From assembly GCA_905480405.1 (NCBI GenBank), contig CAJQQH010000080.1:1-39769 (forward strand): 39,769 nt of DNA. The letters run 5' to 3'. A model generated the notes under the pieces. The model was not told the origin of the DNA. It searched no databases and saw only the letters and a list, made by a program, of their open reading frames with translations. Position 1 is the stretch's first letter. Each line of letters starts with the position of its first letter. The position numbers and the translations under genes are program-made. This stretch comes from an uncultured Polaribacter sp. Its GTDB lineage: Bacteria > Bacteroidota > Bacteroidia > Flavobacteriales > Flavobacteriaceae. Shown here one piece after another: positions 32,716 to 39,769 of the stretch.

Positions 32716-32732
32716 TATATTTGATATATCAA
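32716..32732 (+). promoter_or_regulatory. -7 promoter box with overlapping palindrome
   Basis: An exact -7 box TATATTTG (32716-32723) overlaps a perfect 12-bp palindrome TTGATATATCAA (32721-32732) that covers the predicted transcript start. The placement suits a repressor operator for the gene at 32761. Confidence 0.5.
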
Positions 32733-32760
32733 GATCTACAAAAAAAATAAATTTTAGAAA

Positions 32761-33165
32761 ATGCAAACAAGAGATTACGATGATTATATTTACATACCAT
32801 CATCACTAGGTTTTAGAAAAGTAAATGATGCTGGTAATAAGGTGTTTTTAGACATAGAAACAGATGGATATTGTAATTTATACGCAGATAATATTAGTAT
32901 AAGCTACTTGCATAATATGAACGATTTTCAAGTAAATGCAATACATTACTTTGAAGAAAATCATCTAACAATTTTTAAAAAGGTGTTAAGTTATTTATCT
33001 AATTTTTACAAAAATGCTAAGTTAGAATTGGGCTTTAGACATGTAAATGTTTTAAACGATTATAAAGACGATATGTGTTATTTAGAGTATGTTTTTATAG
33101 ATTCTAAAGGAAGCAGTATAAGTATAAAAATGGGAAAAGATCAAGTAATAAGTTCGAGTTTATAA
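32761..33165 (+). CDS. Conserved small protein of unknown function
   Basis: 134 residues, cytosolic, no motif recognised. The N-terminus is rich in acidic and aromatic residues (MQTRDYDDYIYIPSSLGFRK), then comes a beta-rich centre (KVFLDIETDGYCNLYADNISISYL), a helix (FEENHLTIFKKVLSYLSNFYKN) and final strands (MCYLEYVFIDSKGSSISIKM). It is monocistronic between its own promoter and a strong terminator. Overall it looks like a real, expressed single-domain gene of unknown function. Confidence 0.6.
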   Translation: MQTRDYDDYIYIPSSLGFRKVNDAGNKVFLDIETDGYCNLYADNISISYLHNMNDFQVNAIHYFEENHLTIFKKVLSYLSNFYKNAKLELGFRHVNVLNDYKDDMCYLEYVFIDSKGSSISIKMGKDQVISSSL

Positions 33166-33184
33166 AACCTATTTTAACTAATTA

Positions 33185-33221
33185 AAAAAGGCTTAAAATC
33201 ATAGAGATTTTAAGCCTTTTT
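33185..33221. terminator. Bidirectional terminator before the RND operon end
   Basis: A 16-bp perfect stem (AAAAAGGCTTAAAATC, 33185-33200, with 33206-33221) and a five-base loop, between the small unknown gene and the convergent RND permease gene. Confidence 0.93.
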
Positions 33222-33243
33222 ATATCAATAAAACTTAATTCTT

Positions 33244-36200
33244 TTATTCTGTAATTGCTTCTGGTGTTTTTAATAAACCTTTTACTCTCATTTTAAACTT
33301 CATTGATAAAAAGAATAAAATAGGAACTACAATTAGTGTTAAAAACGTTGCTATTATTAAACCATAAATAACTGTCCAAGCTAAAGGACCCCAGAAAATA
33401 ACATTATCTCCACCCATATAAATATGAGGGTTAAGTTCACTAAATAAAGTAAAGAAGTTAATATTTAAACCAATAGCCAAAGGAACTAAACCTAAAATAG
33501 TTGTAATTGCCGTTAATAAAACGGGTCTTAAACGTGCTTTTCCTGCTCTTACTATTGTTTCGTATAATTCATCAAGTGATAAAAATTCAGATGCATTTAA
33601 ACCTAAATTTAGTTTTTTTCTATCTATTAATAATTGCGCATAATCTAGTAACACAACTCCGTTATTTACTACAATACCAGCAAGAGAAATAATACCCATC
33701 ATTGTCATCATAATAACAAAAGAATCGCCAGTTATTACTAAACCACCAAACACTCCAATAAAACTTAAAAATATGGCAAGCATAATTATAGTTGGTCTAG
33801 AAACAGAATTAAATTGAAAAATTAAAATGAAGAAAATTAAACCTAATCCGGTTAATAAAGCTCCCATTAAGAAAGTCATTTGTTTATTTTGTTCTTCAAT
33901 TTGCCCTGTATAATCAATCTTAATTCCTTTAGGCAAATTTTTATAAGATTCCATTTCTTGCTGAACTTTATTTACAATTGCTGCAGCATCTGTAAAACCA
34001 GGAGACAAGGCAGAGTAAAGAGTAACAACACGTTTTGAATCTTTATGTTTTATAGCATTAAAGCCAGAATTATTAGAGTGCTTTGCAACGGTAGAAACGG
34101 GTATTTCTTTTACCTTACCTGTGTTATCTCTAAATGTTATTTTCTGATTAAATAAAGCACTTGTATTGTATCTATTTTCTTCATTAAAACGAACATAGAT
34201 GTCATAATCTTCTCCATCTTCTTTGTAAACACCAGCTTTGGCACCAAAAATTGAATTTCTAATTTGTTGTGCAACTTGAGAACTACTTACTCCTAATTCT
34301 CCAGATTTTTTTCTATCAACAATAACCTGCATACTAGGCTTGTCTTTATTAACATCTATTTTTAACTCATCGATACCAGGTATACTTTTAGTATTAATAA
34401 AATCACGCATTTTTTGAGCAGTCGCAATCAACTCATTATAATCATCACCTTCAATTTCTATGTTAATAGGAGATCCTGCTGGCGGTCCGTTTGCATCTTT
34501 TTCAACAGATATTAAAACACCAGGATAAATACCAACTAATGCTGTTTGTACTTTTTGTCTTAACAACTCACTATCTGCACCTCTACGGTATTTATATTGG
34601 CGCATAGAAGCTGTTACTTTACCTTTGTGTGGCATTTCTGCAGATGAACCACCGTCTGTTTGAGGGTTTCCAGCACCTTCACCAACTTGTGAAACCGCGC
34701 TTTCTACCATAAAATTGTAATCGCCATCCATATACTCTTTATCATTTAAAACAGTATATACTTTGTTTTCAATTTCTTTAGTAATTGCGTTTGTTTTTTC
34801 AATATCGGTTCCTTGCGGATATTCGATATACACAATAATTTGATTTGGTTTGTTGTCTGGAAAAAATTCAACTTTGGTTCTTTGCATTCCTAAAGAAGCT
34901 CCAAAAGCCATAAAAGATGCAATTAAAAGAGCAAAAGTACCACCAATTAACCAATAAGGAGTTCTACCTTTTAAGGCTTTTCTTAATTGACGCTCATACC
35001 AGTTTTCTAGACGAGGTAATACTTTAGTTTGAAAATTATTTGCCCAGCTTCTTAAGAATAAACGATATACCCAAAGCATAATTGCTGTAAAAACCATTAA
35101 ACTACCTAAAGCTCTGTAGGTTCCACCAAAGATTAAAATTAGAATTCCAATAACCGCAATTATACTTGTCGTTTTTATAATTTGTTTTAAAGGCATGTTT
35201 TCATCCTCTGTACTCATAAAATCAGAAACTAAAACAGAGTTAAAAAAGATAGCAACGACTAATGATGAACCTAAAACCATAGATAAAGTAATAGGTAAAA
35301 GTTTCATAAACTCACCCATAACACCAGGCCATAAACCTAAAGGGATAAATGCAGCAACAGTTGTTGCGGTAGATATTATAATAGGAAAAGCAATTTCTCC
35401 AATACCTTTTTTAGCAGCTTCTTTTCTGCTCATACCTTCTTCATCCATTAAACGGTAAACATTTTCTACAACTACAATACCGTTATCAACCAGCATTCCT
35501 AGTCCCATAATAAGACCAAAAAGAATCATTGTATTTAATGTATATCCAAAAGAGTTTAGTAACATTAAAGACATAAACATAGACATTGGTATTGCAAAAC
35601 CAACAAATACAGCATTTTTAAATCCTAAAAAGAACATTAAAACAATAACCACTAAAATTACTCCAAAAATAATGTTATTTACAAGATCATCTACAGCTGC
35701 TATTGTAACAGAAGATTGATCATTTGCAACAGTTACTGTTAAATCTTGAGGAAAAATATTTTTTATAGCATCTTCTACAATCACTTTTATTTGATCTGTA
35801 GCAGCAACCATATTTGTTCCAGCTCTTTTTTTAACATCTAACATTACTACTCTATGACCAGATTCTCTAGCATATGTAGTTCTATCTTTTTCACTAAAAG
35901 TTATTTTTGCAACATCTTTTAGGTAAATAGGATTACCATTTTCTGCTTTAACTACAAAGTTTTCTAATTCTTTAGGGTCTTCTATTTCTCCTAATATTCT
36001 TATGGTACGTCTTTGTCCACTAGTAATTAAATTACCTGCAGACATGGTTACATTACCACCTTTTATTGCATTTATAATATCGTTAAAACTAACTTTTGTT
36101 GCCATCATTTTATAAATGTCAACTGCAATTTCTACTTCTTTATCTTGTACACCACGAATGTCTGCTTTTTTAATTTCTGTAATATTTTCTATTTCATCTT

Positions 36201-36729
36201 GTAAATATTCGGCAAATTCTTTTAGTTTTTCAACCGTATAATCTCCAGAAATGTTAATATTTAGTATCGGCATTTCTTCACTCATGCTTAAGGCAAATAC
36301 ATTTGGTTCTACTTTTGCACCATTAAAAGTAGGCCAATCTTCTCCCGAAGTTTCAGAATCTATTTCGTCTTTTATTTTTTGTTTTGCTTGCTCAACAGTA
36401 ATTTTTTCATCGAATTCTACAACCATCATAGAATAATCTTCTTGAGATGTTGAGGTAATTTCAACTACATTACTTACGGTTTTTAGTTTATCTTCTAAGG
36501 GGTCTGTTATTAGTTTTTCTATGTCTTCTGCAGTATTACCAGGATACACAGAACTAACATAAATTTTTGTTTCCTTAATTTCTGGAAAACTTTCTCTAGG
36601 CATTTCAAAAAAAGCAGAAATACCTAAATAAAATATAACTAACATAACTACATACATGGTAGTTTTGTTAGAAATTGCCCAAGATGAAAACCCAAACTCT
36701 TTATTTACTTCTTTGTTTTTCTCTGACAT
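33244..36729 (-). CDS. RND-family efflux pump permease
   Basis: Inner-membrane proton-driven pump subunit of 1161 residues. N-terminal helix near 24-40 (YVVMLVIFYLGISAF), porter segments with YVSSVYPGNTAEDIEKLITDPLED (57-80), helix 4 GLGMLVDNGIVVVENVYR (409-426), and the second half with FQFNSVSRPTIIMLAIFLSFIGVFGG and the helix-10/11 region GIVVNNGVVLLDYAQ. AcrB has two Asp in helix 4; here they are D415 and N416, a form common in Bacteroidota RND pumps. No antibiotic or metal specificity can be read from the sequence. Last gene of the TetR-TolC-adaptor-permease operon; 7 bases after the adaptor stop. Confidence 0.95.
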   Translation of the reverse strand: MSEKNKEVNKEFGFSSWAISNKTTMYVVMLVIFYLGISAFFEMPRESFPEIKETKIYVSSVYPGNTAEDIEKLITDPLEDKLKTVSNVVEITSTSQEDYSMMVVEFDEKITVEQAKQKIKDEIDSETSGEDWPTFNGAKVEPNVFALSMSEEMPILNINISGDYTVEKLKEFAEYLQDEIENITEIKKADIRGVQDKEVEIAVDIYKMMATKVSFNDIINAIKGGNVTMSAGNLITSGQRRTIRILGEIEDPKELENFVVKAENGNPIYLKDVAKITFSEKDRTTYARESGHRVVMLDVKKRAGTNMVAATDQIKVIVEDAIKNIFPQDLTVTVANDQSSVTIAAVDDLVNNIIFGVILVVIVLMFFLGFKNAVFVGFAIPMSMFMSLMLLNSFGYTLNTMILFGLIMGLGMLVDNGIVVVENVYRLMDEEGMSRKEAAKKGIGEIAFPIIISTATTVAAFIPLGLWPGVMGEFMKLLPITLSMVLGSSLVVAIFFNSVLVSDFMSTEDENMPLKQIIKTTSIIAVIGILILIFGGTYRALGSLMVFTAIMLWVYRLFLRSWANNFQTKVLPRLENWYERQLRKALKGRTPYWLIGGTFALLIASFMAFGASLGMQRTKVEFFPDNKPNQIIVYIEYPQGTDIEKTNAITKEIENKVYTVLNDKEYMDGDYNFMVESAVSQVGEGAGNPQTDGGSSAEMPHKGKVTASMRQYKYRRGADSELLRQKVQTALVGIYPGVLISVEKDANGPPAGSPINIEIEGDDYNELIATAQKMRDFINTKSIPGIDELKIDVNKDKPSMQVIVDRKKSGELGVSSSQVAQQIRNSIFGAKAGVYKEDGEDYDIYVRFNEENRYNTSALFNQKITFRDNTGKVKEIPVSTVAKHSNNSGFNAIKHKDSKRVVTLYSALSPGFTDAAAIVNKVQQEMESYKNLPKGIKIDYTGQIEEQNKQMTFLMGALLTGLGLIFFILIFQFNSVSRPTIIMLAIFLSFIGVFGGLVITGDSFVIMMTMMGIISLAGIVVNNGVVLLDYAQLLIDRKKLNLGLNASEFLSLDELYETIVRAGKARLRPVLLTAITTILGLVPLAIGLNINFFTLFSELNPHIYMGGDNVIFWGPLAWTVIYGLIIATFLTLIVVPILFFLSMKFKMRVKGLLKTPEAITE

Positions 36730-36736
36730 TTTGAGT

Positions 36737-37909
36737 TTAGTATTTAATTATTTTAACGGTTTGTCCGTTTCTTACACTTCTTGCACCTTCTTTAATAATT
36801 TGATCACCTTTTATAACACCAGATACTACTTCTATAACATCACCTTGTGTTTTACCTGTTTCAATAATTACACGATCTGCAATACCTTCGTTATTGTTAT
36901 TACTGTTTTTTACTATATAAACATATTGTTGTCCTTCTGCATTTTCAGAAATAATACTTTGTGGTATTAAAAAAGCCTTATTGCTTGTGTAATCATTTAA
37001 CTTAATTTTTGCTGTAAGGTTTGGTTTTATATTTCCGTTTTTATTAGGAACACCAATTTCTACTTTAAAAGATCTATTGTTTGGGTTAATAAAATTACCA
37101 ACTTGTCTAATATTTGTTTCAATCGTTTTACCTAATACAGGAAAATATACTTCAGTTCTTTTTCCTTTAGTAACATTTTTAATATAGCTTTCTGGCACTT
37201 CTGCTTCTATATACATGTTTGTCAAGTTGATAATTCTAAAAAGTTCAGAACCCATTCCTGGAGATACAACGGTACCTCTTTCTTTAAAAACATCATCTAT
37301 TACACCACTAAAGGGAGCTGTAATTACTGCTTTAGAAACCTGACTTTTTATTTGCTCAACCACTTTTGTTTGAGATTCATAAGATGCTTTAGCTTGTAAA
37401 AACTGCATCTCAGAACCAATTTTTTGATCCCAAAGTCTTTTCTGTCTTTCAAAAGAAGTTTTTGATAAAGCTAATTGCGTTTTTACCTGTGCTAATTGTT
37501 GACTTAAACCACCATCATCAATTTTAGCTAGTACTTGCCCTTTTTTAACAGACTGTCCTTCTTTTACAGTAATGCTTTCTATAATTCCGGGCATTTCTGG
37601 ATATACTAAAACATTTTGTTTTGTTGTAACATTACCTTGTAATTCTAAATAATGATTAAAAACAGATTCCTTAGCTATAAAAGTAGTTACTAAAGGTAAT
37701 TTTTTTACAGTATCTAGTTTAGAAATAGCAGCATTTAATGAATCTAATTGAATATTAATTTCTCTTACACTTTTTTCAATTTCTGTTTTCTTAGCTCTTA
37801 TTTGCTCTAAGTTTTGTGAAGCGATAACAGCCTTTAAAGATTGTGTTTTTTCATCTCCACAAGAAGATAAAATAATTGTTACTAATAATAATGAATATAT
37901 TTTTCTCAT
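36737..37909 (-). CDS. RND efflux periplasmic adaptor (membrane fusion protein), lipoprotein
   Basis: 390 residues. Lipoprotein signal MRKIYSLLLVTIILSSC (Cys17), an N-terminal coiled coil (about 25-65, IRAKKTEIEKSVREINIQLDSL), then the biotinyl-lipoyl half-motifs around GQSVKKGQVLAKIDDGG, the long alpha-hairpin (VKTQLALSKTSFERQKRLWDQKIGS) and SQVSKAVITAPFSGVIDDVF, followed by the beta-barrel (VSPGMGSELFRI) and a membrane-proximal domain ending in RNGQTVKIIKY. It bridges the permease to the TolC-type channel. 11 bases separate it from the upstream gene. Confidence 0.94.
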   Translation of the reverse strand: MRKIYSLLLVTIILSSCGDEKTQSLKAVIASQNLEQIRAKKTEIEKSVREINIQLDSLNAAISKLDTVKKLPLVTTFIAKESVFNHYLELQGNVTTKQNVLVYPEMPGIIESITVKEGQSVKKGQVLAKIDDGGLSQQLAQVKTQLALSKTSFERQKRLWDQKIGSEMQFLQAKASYESQTKVVEQIKSQVSKAVITAPFSGVIDDVFKERGTVVSPGMGSELFRIINLTNMYIEAEVPESYIKNVTKGKRTEVYFPVLGKTIETNIRQVGNFINPNNRSFKVEIGVPNKNGNIKPNLTAKIKLNDYTSNKAFLIPQSIISENAEGQQYVYIVKNSNNNNEGIADRVIIETGKTQGDVIEVVSGVIKGDQIIKEGARSVRNGQTVKIIKY

Positions 37910-37920
37910 TGCTGATTTGG

Positions 37921-39252
37921 TTATTTTATAGAGGTATTTAATGCGTTTTCTAATGTAGCTTTTGTAGCAATAATGTTAAGCATTGCTTTTATATAAGCGC
38001 TTTGTTGATTGTATAGTTGATTTTGAGCTTGCAACAAATCGAAATTTGTAGTAATACCTTCTTTAAATTTAATTTGTTGTTTCTTTTCTATTTTTTCTGC
38101 AAGATTTAAGTTTTTCTTAGCGGTTTGGTAATTATCAATACTTAATTGATAATCACTTTTAGCACTTTCTGCGGCTAAACTTAAACGTTGTTTAGCTTCT
38201 TCTAAACGGATATCTGCATTTTCTAAAGCTATTTTGGCTTGTGCAGTTCTAGCACTTCTTTTAAAACTACTAAAAACAGGTATATTTAAACTTACACCTA
38301 ATAAAGAAGAATCGAACCATCTTTGACTTCCTTCTAAAAAAGTAAATGAATTGGAGTTAGCTTGTGCACCATAGTTTAAAAATGCATTTAAACTAGGTAG
38401 TGCTTTACTTTGTTCTAATTTCATTAGTAAACGTTTACTTTCTCTGTCGTTTTCTGCTATTTTATAATCAATGTTTTTTTCTAAATTAAAACTTTCCGAA
38501 AGTATGTCTAAATTTAAATTAGTAAGAACTAATGCATCTAAAGTATCCGTTAGTATAAGTTTTGTATTTATTTTATTTCCTAAAGAAATGTTTAATAATT
38601 TGTAAGCAATGTTTTTTAGTCTTCTAGTTGATCTAATATTACTGTTGATATTTCCTTCTATAATTTCAAATTGTTCTACATCTTCTAACTCTGCCAATCC
38701 GTTTTCATAACCAAGTCTAGCTCCTTTTAAAATTCTGTCGTTAACTATTTTATTGTTTAATAAAATTTCAAGACTTTTCTCTGTAACTAAAACATTTCCG
38801 TAAGTATTAATTACAGTTTCTCTAGTTGTTAAAGCTGTTTTTTCTTTAGCTTGTTCAGAAATTTTTAAATAGGTTTTAGCAGATTCTAAACCTACTAAAT
38901 AAGAACCATCAAAAAGTAATTGAGTTAAAGTAATTGTTGCATTTACGTTTTGTTTTGTTCCAAAAAGAAATTCTTCATTAACACCATCTCCATCAAAATC
39001 TGCTAATGTAACTTGTTGTTTAAGAAAGTTTTGGTAATCTACCTTAGCATTAATTTGTGGTAAACCCATTGTGGTTGTTTCCCATTTTGTTTTCTCAGCA
39101 GAAAGAATATCATTATTAGCAACAGCAGAATTGTAGCTGTTTTGTAATGCAAAATTAATAGCATCCTCTAATGAAATTTCCATTGTTTTTTCTTGTGCAT
39201 TTACAAATAGTGTAAAAGAAAAAAAACAGATTAAATATATATACTTATTCAT
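37921..39252 (-). CDS. TolC-family outer membrane efflux channel
   Basis: 443 residues with a signal peptide (MNKYIYLICFFSFTLFVNAQ, cleavage NA|QE). Two OEP repeats are visible: MEISLEDAINFALQNSYNSAVANNDILSAE ... GLPQINAKVDYQ in the first half, and NLNLAEKIEKKQQIKFKEGITTNFDLLQAQNQLYNQQ in the second, where EGITTNFDLLQAQNQ is the classical helix motif. It forms the trimeric outer-membrane exit duct of the pump. Its ATG abuts the TetR stop (TAAATG), so the regulator and pump are co-transcribed. Confidence 0.94.
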   Translation of the reverse strand: MNKYIYLICFFSFTLFVNAQEKTMEISLEDAINFALQNSYNSAVANNDILSAEKTKWETTTMGLPQINAKVDYQNFLKQQVTLADFDGDGVNEEFLFGTKQNVNATITLTQLLFDGSYLVGLESAKTYLKISEQAKEKTALTTRETVINTYGNVLVTEKSLEILLNNKIVNDRILKGARLGYENGLAELEDVEQFEIIEGNINSNIRSTRRLKNIAYKLLNISLGNKINTKLILTDTLDALVLTNLNLDILSESFNLEKNIDYKIAENDRESKRLLMKLEQSKALPSLNAFLNYGAQANSNSFTFLEGSQRWFDSSLLGVSLNIPVFSSFKRSARTAQAKIALENADIRLEEAKQRLSLAAESAKSDYQLSIDNYQTAKKNLNLAEKIEKKQQIKFKEGITTNFDLLQAQNQLYNQQSAYIKAMLNIIATKATLENALNTSIK

Positions 39253-39769
39253 TTATAATTGATTATTTACTAATTGTTCTTCTAATTCTTTAAGTCCTTT
39301 TTCTGTAGCAATAGCTCTTGTATGGTAAATTAATACTTCTTGCTCTAATTTTGGTATTTTATAATTTTCTATTGTATTTTCATGTACACTAAAGACTAAA
39401 TAGATATAGAACTGACTTGCTAAATCTATGTTTGTATCTTCTCTATAATATCCTTTTTCTATTCCTTTTTTCAGATTTTCTTTTAAACAATCAGTAAAGA
39501 GTATCATTTCTTTCTGCATTGTTTTTTCATGGATTTTTGGGTAGTATTTTTTAAGTTGATAAATGGGTGATGAAGAAGCGTTCTTAAACATTTCTTTAAA
39601 TGTTTTTTTTATTTCAAAGTTTTCTCTAATTGCATTATAACCTTGATTGGTTACCTTATTTATAATTGTAAAACAAGAATTGTGTAATGAACTTGTAGTT
39701 TCTTCTACTAAAGCATGTTTATTGCTAGAATATTTATATAAAGTTTTTTTTGAAATACCCAATTCATTT
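39253..39769 (-). CDS. TetR/AcrR-family regulator of the efflux operon (5' end cut by window edge)
   Basis: The visible 170 or so residues start inside the HTH: NELGISKKTLYKYSSNKHALVEE is the recognition helix and the start of helix 4 of a TetR protein. The remaining helices are the ligand-binding domain, which is variable and gives no ligand. The first helices and start codon lie beyond 39769, so the TTG at 39762 is not the true start. It is the first known gene of the TolC-adaptor-RND operon and probably represses it (inference from the usual arrangement). Confidence 0.88.
   Translation of the reverse strand, partial: NELGISKKTLYKYSSNKHALVEETTSSLHNSCFTIINKVTNQGYNAIRENFEIKKTFKEMFKNASSSPIYQLKKYYPKIHEKTMQKEMILFTDCLKENLKKGIEKGYYREDTNIDLASQFYIYLVFSVHENTIENYKIPKLEQEVLIYHTRAIATEKGLKELEEQLVNNQL

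Noticed and set aside
33500-36970. Several plus-strand frames of 60-100 codons within the efflux genes
   Set aside because: They are antisense shadows of the RND permease and adaptor, without promoters or protein-like composition.

Overview
The window looks like chromosomal DNA from a marine flavobacterium (Bacteroidota, Flavobacteriaceae; Polaribacter or a close relative is my guess). Reasons: very low GC; perfect Bacteroidota -7 promoter boxes (TAnnTTTG) in front of many genes; almost no Shine-Dalgarno sequences; exported proteins ending in type IX secretion (T9SS) sorting domains; lipoproteins with short signals; an SDR-type threonine dehydrogenase; and a polysaccharide lyase of family PL6. 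I see no phage, IS element, tRNA, rRNA or CRISPR array.

Left part (1-9600). An rRNA pseudouridine synthase runs off the left edge behind an aldose-1-epimerase-like gene. Then come recA (with an unusually perfect Shine-Dalgarno), a GNAT acetyltransferase, dut, gpsA and an HTH/ACT-like protein. An MFS exporter and a Kelch protein follow, flanked on both sides by two distantly related small exported proteins. A PPOX-family flavoprotein closes this part.

Middle (9600-20040). An NhaC-type antiporter is paired with an unknown protein. The operon pheS - DUF6881-like - unknown runs leftward, divergent from NADP-type gdhA. A LysE-type exporter and an alpha/beta hydrolase form a pair. A compact five-gene operon follows: ACT protein, dinB (Pol IV), GNAT, FAD oxidoreductase and GreA-C-like protein, with overlapping or adjacent genes, one GTG start and one TTG start.

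Accessory island (20078-24111). It holds an AraC regulator, a 359-base intergenic region with its own promoter, hairpins and strong terminator (candidate small RNA), and a perfect 16-bp palindrome directly before a PL6 lyase. The lyase has intact catalytic residues, but its signal peptide is out of frame at a run of eight T and its C-terminus looks short. A convergent leucine-rich-repeat T9SS protein abuts it. This is the most interesting part of the window.

Right part (24220-39769). An orphan ABC ATPase has a small unknown partner. A single-Cys thioredoxin-fold protein and threonine dehydrogenase follow. Two lipoproteins and a 1143-residue T9SS beta-propeller protein form an operon. Then come recX, a small unknown gene with a palindrome over its promoter, and a complete TetR - TolC - adaptor - RND efflux operon whose regulator runs off the right edge.

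Starts given here often differ from the longest open frame. At several genes the upstream TTG that would extend the frame is the end of the TAnnTTTG promoter box, so the downstream ATG was chosen.
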